NCBI GenBank assembly: GCA_010015805.1
Contig: ML978123.1
Span: forward strand, 558,001 to 622,000
Origin: Rhizodiscina lignyota
Lineage: Eukaryota > Ascomycota > Dothideomycetes > Aulographales > Rhizodiscinaceae
Length of the DNA stretch: 64,000 bases
Direction of reading: 5' to 3'
Shown here in pieces: positions 23,563-34,605 of the stretch (the stretch's first letter is position 1; every line of letters starts with the position of its first letter). The translations under genes and the position numbers were made by a program. The notes under the pieces were generated by a model, which made no database searches, was not told the DNA's origin, and saw nothing but the letters and a program-made list of their open reading frames with translations.

Positions 23563-24609
23563 ATGCTGTCTTCACTGGTGCGAATCATACCAAAGTCAGA
23601 CGAGCAGGAGCCAGATGCTGAAGACATTTTCACATCTGCGCTCGGCCTCGTCTTTACAGATGATGCGCAAAACTTCTTCGGCGATCAAGATACTCTTGTA
23701 GCATATCGGTCAAGGCGGCTTGACAAGGAATTGCTCTTTTGTACCGCAGATCCTCTTGGCGAGGTTGAACGGCGCAAGTTTGCGCATTATGTCTGGAATT
23801 CTAGCATTCTCATGGCAGAGCATATTGGTGGGAAACCAGATTCTCTTACCTGGAGAGCTCCCGACGAAAGTAACAAGAAAGCGTTCGATGAGAATGTTCA
23901 ATGGTGGCTGAATGAGGAGGAGCAGACCACATGGAATGTCACCGGAGAAAGAGTGTTGGAGCTTGGAGCTGGTCTGTGAGGAAATTACTTACTTGTATGG
24001 CTTCGGACTAACACGAAATGTTACTCAGGTGCTGGACTTGCCGGTATAATGGCACTGCTGATGCAGGCTGAAGAGGTATCATAGCTCGTCGTTTCGGGAT
24101 TTCTTAAGCATTACTGACAGCGGTGAAAGGTTGTGTTATCTGATTATCCAGCTCCAACGATTCTTGAGACGTTACGTCAAAACATTGCCGGGAACGTGCC
24201 AAATGGTCTTCAAGCAGAAAAACGAGTCCAAGTCCAAGGCCACACCTGGGGTGAGCTAGATACAGCTTTCGCCACGGCTAAAACACATCACTTCACACGT
24301 GTTTTAGCTGCAGACTGCCTTTGGATGTCGTATGAACACGCAAATCTTGTGAAGTCAATGTCTCACTTCTTGTCCCTCGACACAAAGGCTCGTGTTCATG
24401 TCATCGCCGGCTTTCATACCGGAAGAGCCAAAGTCGCAAGCTTCTTCCAGGATGTGCTATCGGCAACGGACCTGATAATTGAATCAATTTGGGAATGCAA
24501 TACGGACGGTAGAAGAAGAGCGTGGGATGCTTCAAGACCAGAAGACGATAGCGGCGAGAGGAAGAAATGGCTCATTGTTGCGGTTCTCAAACGTGGAGTA
24601 GGTGGTTGA
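23563..24609 (+). CDS. Family-16 protein methyltransferase (NNT1/EFM-like)
   Basis: A SAM-dependent methyltransferase of Pfam PF10294 (Methyltransf_16), the family of FAM86, METTL21 and yeast EFM/NNT1 enzymes that mostly methylate lysines of translation factors and chaperones. Three exons, 23563-23971, 24029-24075 and 24130-24609, give 311 residues. The introns are 57 and 54 nt, and exon 2 is only 47 nt. Splicing builds VLELGAGAGLAGI, the SAM-binding loop, then VVLSDYP as the acidic strand; the later ADCLWM matches the family's substrate-side motif. The N-terminal half (LDKELLFCTADPLGEVERR, FAHYVWNSSILMAE) is typical of a Pezizomycotina group often labelled nicotinamide N-methyltransferase. 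The true substrate is not known, and orthology to EFM7 is not claimed. Confidence 0.85.
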
Positions 24610-25025
24610 CGAAAGAGTGCCGCGGACTCGCGCAGTTCATCCGTGGACTCGAGAGTTACACCGTACTCTTAGGTATTGATGTCATGGAGTCCTTTTCCCT
24701 TACAATTATCGTAGCGCCAGTTCTCTCATTGCGTGCTTCCGTCTTTGTTCACGAACAATGTCATGGTCAATTTGCTTTGTCCCTTTTTGAATCTCCATTG
24801 TGGGTGTTGCACCAACACTTAGTGCGTGAAATTCACCACTTGGTCAGCACTTTTAAATTCTTTTCAGAGATTACACCTTAGAACCTTCAACCACTCCCAA
24901 AACTCGCCATTTTCCGAGTTTGTCGAAGTTGTGACTCGAGATACTCGCTGAGCGCCGGACCGACCTCATCTCCTTGGACCACCCAACACCCTTACAACAC
25001 CCTCTACCCAGCCTCCTCGAACACC
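24610..25025. other. Intergenic/promoter of the RING gene
   Basis: 416 bases between two plus-strand genes. The last ~100 bases before the ATG are C-rich and pyrimidine-biased, as in many fungal leaders. Confidence 0.4.
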
Positions 25026-26642
25026 ATGGCCTTTAGCGATGACCAGTCCCGCCTCTTTGCGGTCAGCAACATGATGGATGGAACTAAAAATGCAAAGTTC
25101 AACGCCAATGGTATGATTAGAGAACCACATCATCTGACCCAGTTCTCCTACCCTTGCAAAGATCTAGTGCCTTTCAGGGGCCGTGTGGTCATCGATCTTC
25201 CCGCGAAAATGGGTATTCGTCTTGAGCCGGGCCCTCGCCCAGCCGAAGCAGATGAGTATGCCTTTTATCTCTTCTCGGCCCTGAACCAGAATGGCTACCG
25301 TAGAGCGAATCTATGGGAAGAAGCGTCGCTGGAGGAAGCGATGATTCGAGTTTCTGCGGGTCAAGGGACCACGCTCTTGGAGATGTGCACTTACAACTAC
25401 CCGAAAAGATTAATCGATCCCGAGACACGAATCGCGATTCGACGCACTACGACTTCCTCAAACAATTCAGGGCCCGAGGTCGCCCATTACCTTTTTCGCC
25501 TTCACGAGTGGAAAGAGTGCACTAGGAACGCCGACCATGCGAACGCGGCCTGGATGGTGCAGCTGGAAAACTTGCGGCTGCGCTCATCCAACCGAGCATT
25601 TTGGCATGTCCAGGCTGCCCTGGAGAGGCAGAATATCCCCGATATCCATCTCCTGTGGTGCAATGTGGAGGTGTATGGCGAAGCTGACAACGCTCACCGG
25701 GTCATTATGAAAAATGACCCCGAACGAGTTGCCTCCGTTCAAGATGCCCTGCACTACGTCTTCCCTGCAGATATAAACAGCGACGAGCCGGAAGATCATC
25801 GCTGTACAATTTGCCACGAGTTCTACCTGACGACACCGAAACGCTTCCTTATGGAGGAGAAACGAGGCCAGGAGCTACCTGTGTGGATGGACTGTGCTTG
25901 CCGCAGCCGCACCGGTAACGAGTGCCTGGCTCGATGGCTCCTGGAAAATGAGAGGCCGACTTGCCCATTCTGTCGAACTAAGATTGACATCCTCTCGCCC
26001 GCGTGGTCGGACTTTACTTTGGGCTGGGCTGCTCGTCTACCCCGCTACCATGCCAGAGAGCTAAGCTGGGCGAATTCGTACGATGTTCCATTTTCTGACG
26101 ACGATGAAGCTTTCACCCTGGTGGGACTGGGCCCACACTACGTGGACTTCATGCTAGGCGAATTCGTGCACAACGAACTGCGTCGCGCCCCAACTCGATC
26201 GGAGATTCTCAACGAAGGCGAGCAGGAACAGGACCGCTTCATCATTACAGACCCAGTGGAGGAATACAACGTTGTTAGAGATCCGGAGGAGAAAAAGCTG
26301 GCGCACCACTCTATCCACAACACCATCATGTTGTGGCATGGGCGTGACGACGTTGCAATTACACGGAAAGAGTTCTACGAGCACCTCCTTGGAGAGGTCG
26401 AGCTCTACTTGCGGGCCAACTTGGGGCAACCGAGCAATGCACCGATCGGTACCTTTACACGTCCTGGCTTTCACAAGTATCTGCAAAGGCTTTGTAGACG
26501 TGTTGCGAACGTTGCCCAGGAGGCTTCCCGGGAAGGGGTGCCTGCACATTGGGCATATGAGCTCTTGATAGCTCAGCAGGAAAGAGACGCATTGGCCGAC
26601 GAGGTCGCCGCTTACGAAGCAATCAGGCGAGCGCATGAATAG
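25026..26642 (+). CDS. RING-finger protein of unknown role, intronless
   Basis: A single 538-codon exon starting at an ATG in good context (ACACCATGG). A RING-like zinc finger occupies about residues 260-316: CTIC at 260-263, a DCAC step near 289, ECLARWL and CPFC at 313-316. RING domains of this kind usually recruit ubiquitin-conjugating enzymes, so an E3 ubiquitin ligase is the likely role, an inference. The flanks show no recognisable domain; the C-terminal ~100 residues are helical. No signal peptide or membrane helix. The absence of introns, while most neighbours have them, fits the lineage-specific RING families of dothideomycetes, but I cannot see other copies here. Confidence 0.75.
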   Translation: MAFSDDQSRLFAVSNMMDGTKNAKFNANGMIREPHHLTQFSYPCKDLVPFRGRVVIDLPAKMGIRLEPGPRPAEADEYAFYLFSALNQNGYRRANLWEEASLEEAMIRVSAGQGTTLLEMCTYNYPKRLIDPETRIAIRRTTTSSNNSGPEVAHYLFRLHEWKECTRNADHANAAWMVQLENLRLRSSNRAFWHVQAALERQNIPDIHLLWCNVEVYGEADNAHRVIMKNDPERVASVQDALHYVFPADINSDEPEDHRCTICHEFYLTTPKRFLMEEKRGQELPVWMDCACRSRTGNECLARWLLENERPTCPFCRTKIDILSPAWSDFTLGWAARLPRYHARELSWANSYDVPFSDDDEAFTLVGLGPHYVDFMLGEFVHNELRRAPTRSEILNEGEQEQDRFIITDPVEEYNVVRDPEEKKLAHHSIHNTIMLWHGRDDVAITRKEFYEHLLGEVELYLRANLGQPSNAPIGTFTRPGFHKYLQRLCRRVANVAQEASREGVPAHWAYELLIAQQERDALADEVAAYEAIRRAHE

Positions 26643-27704
26643 GCTCGACAATTACAGAAAAGCCTGCCTTGGCTTTCATGGCATTGAGTAACTGGAATGT
26701 ATTCCCCTCTAGAAGCAGCAAATTGTATGCAGGTCTACATAGAATAGCCTTGTTTTATGCGCTCCAAATGACGTAGGACTACACTTTCAGAGGTGATATC
26801 GCTTACCTTGAAGTGCGGAAGCTGCTTGCTCTTCGGCATTCCAGCCCGCCCAACGGCTAACTATTCTGTGACCCTCGAGAAATGTAGATTATCCTTCAAT
26901 CAAGCAGCGTTTATATCTAGCTAAACACCGTCTTCGTTCTGATAGCATTTGCAAAGTACAATATCGCATTGTTAACGTCCATCCTTGCGTCGCAAGAACC
27001 TGCCATGTACCGTACTGAGAAAGAAAATAGGTGTATTTGACTTGGAGTAACTTAAACTGTGCACACATCGAAATCTCCCATAGTTCTAGGTCGTACACTG
27101 TGTCTATGTAGTCCTGAACACCTGGGACCCCTCTATCGAAAATTACGTTCGCATCGTCAAGTCCCCTTCGCGCCTAATTTGCGGAGAGCCACCTTTCATA
27201 GCGTAACAGGATTTCTCCACCACAGCACCACCACCAAGCTTGTGCTATTGGCGAAAATCACAAACGACCCTTAGCCGAGCCTTAGAGTCCTCATCAGCCT
27301 TATGACTATGTACTGTGGCGCGCAAAATCCATGCAAGGTCGCCACGACTGTCCAATCAAGGAGATCAATGATCCTGGTTAGCACGCTCGTCCCGCATATT
27401 AGTTACATGGGGCGGTCGGTCATAACTGACACTCCACCATATCAATATTCAGTTATGACCGACCGCCTACAGTGTATTATTATAGCTCGTCTTGTCTCTG
27501 GCTAAGGTATCCCCTGCCCATTACCTTCCATATTTCCCGCGCGACGCTCTTTTTCCTCTGCTCTTGGTGTATTTTTCAACCCGGCTATACGTTCTCATAA
27601 GCACTTTCATAATCTTCCGCCGTATCAGATATTCTCATCACTTCTAGATTCGGACATTGTGCTGTTACCTGGTCTGGCCGCGTCTGGGCCTGCCACCCGC
27701 TGCC
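26643..27704. other. Intergenic region upstream of ERG9
   Basis: About 1.06 kb. It holds the 3' end of the RING gene, the promoter of squalene synthase, and a perfect 19-bp inverted repeat at 27411-27467. No coding sequence seen. Confidence 0.5.
27411..27467. repeat. Perfect 19-bp inverted repeat upstream of ERG9
   Basis: Positions 27411-27429 (GGCGGTCGGTCATAACTGA) are exactly reverse-complemented at 27449-27467, with a 19-base spacer. As RNA or single-stranded DNA it would form a 19-bp hairpin. Each arm carries two CGG triplets that read as CCG in the other arm, so it also looks like a symmetric set of Zn2Cys6 half-sites. It ends 237 bases before the ERG9 ATG. No flanking target-site duplication was seen. 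Confidence 0.7.
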
Positions 27705-29194
27705 ATGGGTCTCGCGTCAGACAGTCTATATTTTGCTCTGCATCCGGACCAGCTATGGATGATAGTACAATGGTGGGTCTGAATCCGTATCCAGATTTTC
27801 CGCATCCGTTGCATGGTTGGCGAACCTTGCTGACCAGTGTCCATTATTCGTGGTAGGAAACTGCAGCGTCGCCCTATACACGGGAGAAACAAAAAGCACG
27901 AGTCTGCAACGGCAAAGATCTGCTTCGATTTTCTAGATGAGACCGGTCGCAGCTTCAGCTCAGTCGTCCAGGAGCTGCACCCTGAGCTGCTATTGCCCGT
28001 GTGCGTGTTCTATCTTATACTGCGTGGCCTCGATACCATTGAGGATGACACCTCGATCCCTCTCGAGACAAAGGAGCCGCTCCTTCGAACTTTCAAAGAG
28101 AATCTGGAGCAGGACGGATGGACGTTCACTGGCAATCGCCCGGAAGAAAAGGACCGCCAACTATTGGTGCAGTTCGACAACGTCGTTACCGAGTTCAAGA
28201 AACTGAAACCAGTCTACCAAGCAATCATCAAGGACATAACCGACAAAATGGGAAATGGTATGGCCGATTTCGCGCGGAAGGCGGCTTACGGGGATATCAG
28301 CGTGAATACCGTCGACGAGTATGACCTCTATTGCTGGCACGTAGCTGGTATAGTTGGCGAGGGTCTGACCCACCTCTTCGTTGAGGCTGGGCTGGGCGAG
28401 GCAACCTTGATCCACTACTCCCATCTGTACAAATCCATGGGTCTCTTACTGCAGAAGAACAACATCATTCGCGACATTCGGGAAGATTACGATGACGGTC
28501 GCTGTTTCTGGCCCAAAGAGATATGGTCCAAGCACGTCGATAACTTTGAGGACCTGTTCGAACCCGAGAAGCTCGAGCTTGCCCTGAACTGCAGCTCCGA
28601 GATGGTATTGAATGCATTGGGGCATGCAAGCGACTGCTTGTCGTACCTTGTTGGCTTGCGCGAGCAGAGCGTGTTCAACTTTTGTGCTATTCCCCAGTCC
28701 ATGGCCATGGCTACGCTGGAGTTGTGTTTCCGCAATCCGGCCCTCTTCGAACGAAACATCAAAATTACCAAGGGAGATGCGTTCCAACTGATGATTGAGT
28801 CCAGCCAAGGTATTGAGGGTGTGTGCGAGGTCTTTTGTCGTTATGTCTACCGAATTCAACAAAAGAACGACCCCAAGGACCCGAATTTCTTGAGCATTAA
28901 CATTGCATGCGAACAAGTCGGTACTCCCATAGCTGTCAGTTTTGTTAGCAGATGGCTGACTCTGTTTAGGTTGAGAAATTTGCCGAAGCGCTGGCACCAC
29001 AGAGCATCGAACTTGCCAAGGGCAAGACCAAGTGGAAGGCTTTGGTCGCGGATGAGGAGCGATTCCAGCATCAAGCTCGCTTCAATGAAGAGATTTGGTC
29101 CACTACTGGACGAGTGCTTGCTATTTTAGCAGTCATCTTGATACTGGTACTGGGAGCGGCCTGGCTCATGGCAGCCCGCTTTAATCTTGCCTGA
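27705..29194 (+). CDS. ERG9: Squalene synthase (farnesyl-diphosphate farnesyltransferase)
   Basis: Catalyses head-to-head joining of two farnesyl diphosphates to squalene with NADPH at the ER membrane, the first step committed to ergosterol. Three exons, 27705-27772, 27857-28916 and 28970-29194, give 450 residues, the usual family length. The first intron (84 nt) must be removed to join the N-terminus [10 protein letters not shown] to the body. The first Asp-rich motif DTIEDD starts at residue 82. The second lies near residue 225-240 in [20 protein letters not shown], followed by FWPKEIW. The last exon encodes a hydrophobic tail anchor ([20 protein letters not shown]) as in fungal ERG9. Promoter lies in the 1-kb spacer upstream, with a strong inverted repeat. 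Confidence 0.97.
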
Positions 29195-32100
29195 CCTCTT
29201 GCGTTATAAAGAGGCACCGACACTTTATCAGGGCACATGCCGCGAGTTTAAACAGACGCTCGGGTCTCAACATGTAACAGGATGCGGAGCAGAACGACCA
29301 AAAGCACAAAGGGTATTGGATGACAATTGAAACGACCACAAAACAACATTCACCGTTACCCACTGCTTCTCACATTCGCATTCCGATAAAACCATATCCG
29401 CAGTGGCAAGCAGTAGTGGGAAGAACAGGTAAAGCTGGGTAGTCGAGCGCTTGCAGGGAAGAATAGCAGAAAGGAATGTAGCAAGCACCTCGTCTAACGA
29501 GATCCACTTTGCTGATTTGGATGCTGCATTTCTAACTCATTACCTAAGGTTGAGCAGAAAGATACTTTACCTTGGATGTCAACAGTCTCATTCGCATCTT
29601 GCCCTCAATTGTTACCGAGGCCCTAAGTTTCATGAGGGGTCTTCAGCGGGCGCTAGACGCATTGTTGCAGGTGTGTACAACAGCACTATTAGTTCCTCAA
29701 AGGGTCCGATGTCTGCATCGCAGATACGGGTACTCCTCATGCTGCACCCCTTCATGAAACTGCCGGAATGGCACTGAGGAATTACGCAGAGCCGCCTTCC
29801 AAGTTCTTGGTATGGAGTACAGTTTGGTAGCGTGTTGTAACATAAACGCCGATCGGACTAGAACTGGTTGCGATCGTCACTTTAAGCATTCGAGAAACGT
29901 TTCCTGGGATTTCCTATGTGGCAATATGCAACTGTCGTCGTGTTTAGCGGTACCTGCGATTGTCGCCAATATATTGCCAATCTGCCAAGGCGCAACACCG
30001 GGGTTCGCAACGGCGTAGAAATGTTGTGTACAAATGTGAAACAGTAACACAACAGCAGCGATGAATACACAAAAAAAATAATCTCCGTTGAATTCTTACC
30101 ATTATCGCGCGACATGAAAAGATTGATACTACAAGCTTCCTTGGCCATTGGGCATGCATAAGAAAATTTTCCTGGGTACGGATATTAATCGTTTAAAGTT
30201 CTCGTGCGCAGAGATCGTCGCGCACGATTGGCCATCGGGATCATCATTCCACAAATGAAGCAAGTCGAAGCTTTAAGAATCTTGGTCAATATCCCGGGCC
30301 TATGGATCCCTGGAAGCACGTTGCATTGACAGTGATGATCTCCACACACTCCCCACTGTCGTTTCACAGCTTGGAAGGAGATTCTTTCTCTCGTCCCTGG
30401 CAATTTTGGGACGTCATTTCCAGACCCCCTGGCGGAAAAGCGCCCAACGGCTTGCGCCACGACAATAGGTTATCTGTGCATACCGTTGGCATCTACACGG
30501 AAGAAATTCCGATGGGAAGATCCCAGATTGGCTGCCACCGTGCCACAACGCCTGCCTGGTCGAGGCTCTGGAAAATTAAAGGAAACGGCCAGTGAGTGAG
30601 GAAGTTTCAAGATGCTGTGAACGTTTGGAAAATTGCACTTTGGAGGGTGGTAGCTTGGTGCCATGTGGAATGTCATTGAATGAATGTCGGTGAATAATTA
30701 AATGCCGTGATTTCCAGGCTTGCGGTATTCGGCGCCGTGAACTGCTGCCTTCTGCGCGTCGCAAGCATGCCAGATCTCGAACGTCGTCATCGGCAGCCAT
30801 GGGTCGCATGAGAAATCTGTGGGGAGGCTGTTGGCGGCGACATGCCCCTCAAACGTTTCGGCGTCGGGGGCAGGTTGCACAACTTGATGGCTGAGCCCCA
30901 TCTTCATTACGACGCTCGTGAAGTGCGAATATGCGCCGGAATATATAATGACCATTCAACGGTGTCAATTACCATGAAGGCTGGTCGTAGACGAATAGCG
31001 AGAGTCGTGATTCATCTCAACAACCACACGATCGTCACGAGGTCTTTCCACGAACGATGATGCTGTTTGACGTGACTCGTCATAGTTCACGCGCCCCAGA
31101 AAAAGTTGAAGTTTGAGACGAAGTCGGGGTGAAAGAGCACCGACTTGCCGACATGCAGGTGGCCGCCAATGAGAGGGCACAGCATCTTCAACCACGTGCG
31201 GCGGCAGCACCGAAGGGGAGGCGCTTCCAGCCGCTCTGGAGGCTGACACTGGGATTCAAGTCAGTTCCCTGCATCTGCTCTCTGTGAATTGACCAAGGTG
31301 GAAGGTCACGGGTGCTGATCATATCCAATTATCCAGACGAGGTACTGTGTACTCAGGTACGGAGGTACTCTGCCGGCGGCAACAAAAAAGCCGGGAAATG
31401 GACGCGTGAGAGGTCAAAAAAGCACTGTGACTGAGCATTACGACGTAGAGTGAGGTCAATGGCTGTGAACAACGTGGTGAATTACGGGCATTGCCCCGAA
31501 AATAGAGAGGCAAGCCTTTGCCTAGTACCTAAAATATGACGCGCGTCTAAGAAAGCTGTTCTGATAGGGGAGCAGCGTGCAAGACAGAGCTATACACGAA
31601 CTATTCTGAGCAATGCCACTGCTCACACGAGCATCAGTCCATCGCCAGTCGGCGAAAATGAGATGGAGCAACGTCCGTTAGGAAGGACATGTCTCTCCGA
31701 CGCAGTGGGCCAAGCCTGGACCTCTCCACTCTCCCCGCGAATTCTGAGGAATGCATGGGCGTGGCGGCGGTTGAAGGCTTCAAGCCGCAATGCACGCCTC
31801 CAGCAAAGAGGGGCGAAACGCTGCTGCCGCTGCATGAAGGAATTGTTTGGTGGGATGATGCTTCACCCGTCACGTCCCGGCTGCCTAGGTAGATTTCGCC
31901 CTGCTCAAGCTGCTCAGCGCGTGTATTACGGGCGGAGAGGGATACGCCTGGTCGTCTCAGAGCGCGTGTAATTTCTTCTGCTCAGCGTCGCAGCCGCCAA
32001 CGTCGTCGGTGCTTGTTGTCGCCGTGATTCTACGTCTCTCATGCCCTGAAGATCAGTGTGGATGATCACACCTGCCTCCAGGAATTAAAGTGCGTGTTCC

Positions 32101-32409
32101 GCGTGCAATGATGGCGCTGCAGGACGCATGGGCAGTGTCAGTGAGACCCTCGCAGACGCAGAGCAAGCCCAAGACCTAGACCACCCCTGCTCCCGTGATC
32201 AGCGGCGCTTCAGTCACTTCCAAGCGCTCACCGAGCGCCGACACCTGCACCAACACCTCCAACCACCACTCCACGCAGACAAAAGGCCCTCACGCCCACG
32301 CCTCTTTCCTTCGTCACCTCTCACGACTTTCACGACATCTATTAACACCACCCAAGCGCACCCAGTCAACGACCTTTCTTTTCTTTCCCCACCCCACTTC
32401 ACTTCAACC
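29195..32409. other. Intergenic, 3.2 kb
   Basis: Between ERG9 and the GRR1-like gene. A 69-codon minus-strand frame at 30698-30907 has a somewhat protein-like composition, but no family was recognised. The last ~300 bases before 32410 are C-rich and probably the GRR1 leader; an in-frame upstream ATG at 32128 exists there. Otherwise nothing seen. Confidence 0.45.
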
Positions 32410-34605
32410 ATGTCGGCCTTCATCGACTTTCGATCCCGCCGCCAGCGGCGCTTCAGCAACGATTCAGCCTCCTCCACCTCCACCTCCCCCGAAAGACCTC
32501 TGCTAGACGATGACAATGAGTCTTTCATGCTCAACGACAATGAGTCGGTGTCCTCAGTCGCGCCTTCGGTCGTCGACGAGGACATCAGCGACTCCCGGGC
32601 CCGCGACATCGAGGAGCAGAACCGCGTGTCGCCCATCAGTAGACTGCCCGCCGAGATTATGATCGCAGTGTTTTCGCGCCTAGCATCAACCGCAGACCTG
32701 AGGTCGTGCATGCTGGTATCCAGAGAATGGGCCAAGAACAGCGTGCAGCTGCTGTGGCATCGCCCCCAGACCGGGAGATGGGATGCCCTCCACAATGTCG
32801 TGTTGTCCATCCGCAACGCAAACACCTACTTTGACTACTACAACTTGGTGAAACGACTGAACCTCTCGTCTCTGGGCAATCAAGTGAGCGATGGGACGCT
32901 TATGCCCTTCGCCGCGTGCAAGCGCATCGAGCGCTTGACGCTGACAAACTGCCCCAAGCTCACGGACTTGAGTGTCTCGAGAATGATACAAGGCAACCGA
33001 AGCCTTTTGGCGTTGGATGTCACTGGACTTGAGAATATCACCGACGTTACGATGCATGCGGTTGCCGACAACTGCCTCCGGCTACAGGGACTGAATATCA
33101 CAAACTGCCGGAAGGTATCTGATGAATCTCTGGAGCATGTGGCGCGCAGCTGCAGATATGTAAAGAGGGTAAGCCTAGCAGACCGAGTCCGTTTTTGACG
33201 AAATGCTGACATCTACGTGCCACAGCTCAAATTCAATGGCTGTCATCAGTTGACAGACAAGTCCATCGTAGCCTTTGCTCAAAACTGCCGCTCTATCCTC
33301 GAGATTGACCTTGCAGACTGCAGGAACCTCGAGGATGATGCCGTCACAGCGCTCATCAACGAAGGCCACCAGCTCCGCGAGCTCCGCCTGGCGCATTGCA
33401 CGCGTATCACCGACAACGCGTTCCTCAACCTCCCCCAAGATATCACATTCGAGAGCCTCCGCATCCTTGACCTCACGGATTGCGGGGAACTCCAAGACGC
33501 TGGCGTCCAGAAGATTGTCCAGGCCGCCCCCCGTCTGCGCAACCTGGTGTTGGCGAAATGCAGGCAAATTACAGACAGGGCAGTCATGGCAATCACGAAG
33601 CTGGGCAAGAACCTGCATTATGTTCACCTTGGCCATTGCCAGCGCATCACTGATGTTGGCGTGCAGCAGCTAGTCAAGCTTTGCAACCGCATCCGCTATA
33701 TCGATTTGGCATGCTGCTCGAATTTGACGGATGCGTCTGTGCAACAGCTTGCATCCCTGCCAAAGTTGAAGCGTATCGGTCTCGTCAAGTGCGGCAATAT
33801 CACCGACCGCAGCATCTACGCTCTGGCGAAGCCAAAATATCCTTACCAGGGCAGCTCGGCCACGCCGAGTTCTTTGGAGCGAGTGCATCTCAGCTATTGC
33901 ACCCTTCTCAGTTTGAACGGCATTCATGCACTGCTGAATAACTGCCCCAAGCTCACTCACTTGAGTCTTACTGGTGTTCAAGCTTTCCTCCGAGACGATC
34001 TGCTTGTGCACTGCCGCGAGGCGCCTCCGGAATTCAACGACCACCAGCGCGATGTGTTCTGCGTCTTCTCTGGAGACGGCGTCAAGAAGCTCAGGAAACA
34101 GCTCAACGACGATGCCGCGTATCAGCAGTACGACGGTGAGACTGGAATGTACGACGACAGTCTGGATGACTCTGGCGACATGACCATGACCATCGGAAAC
34201 GCGAGCTCGAGCCAGCTCGGCGCAACTGCACAATCGTGGCCTGGCGCCACAGTGCAAGTCCCAACACCGCAGCAGAACCACGGTCAGCACGGTCCACCGC
34301 CACCTCCAGTGCTCTTGCAGATAAACACAAATATCCAGCAACACCAACACGCTACGAATAACGAGGATGAGAACCCGCCAAGCCCGTATAGCGGCGAGCC
34401 AGATCAGCCTCTTGCATTCGACACAGCGATGCCAACGCTGCCGATGTTCCCCACGCAGCATGTCAATCCCCTTTCGGGTTTCTTGCAGGCCAATGCCGAG
34501 CAGTTCCAGCAGTTGAATCTGGCTACGACAGATGCTGACATGCCGGACGTCGATGATATGGAGAAGGTGCCCTCTTCCAGCAACCACAACCGTCACAGCA
34601 CATGA
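32410..34605 (+). CDS. grrA: GRR1-like F-box/leucine-rich-repeat protein (SCF subunit)
   Basis: Substrate-recognition subunit of an SCF ubiquitin ligase; yeast Grr1 targets G1 cyclins and glucose-signalling proteins, and Aspergillus grrA is needed for ascospore formation. Two exons, 32410-33168 and 33226-34605, with a 57-nt intron inside the repeats; 712 residues. An F-box lies around residues 75-120 (ISRLPAEIMIAVFSRL). It is followed by about a dozen Cys-containing LRRs with the pattern LxLxxCxxITDxxL, then an acidic, Gln/Pro-rich C-terminal tail. The ATG at 32410 has a strong context (CAACCATG) and matches the expected short N-terminus. A start at 32128 would add 94 residues in frame with no stop, but those residues look like untranslated leader. 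Confidence 0.93.

Noticed and set aside
23563-24609. Assignment of the family-16 methyltransferase to EFM7
   Set aside because: The N-terminal half differs from the EFM7 pattern I know; only the family is claimed.
32128-32409. In-frame 94-codon N-terminal extension of the GRR1-like protein
   Set aside because: Composition is leader-like (C-rich, His/Pro/Ser-biased), and the downstream ATG at 32410 has better context.
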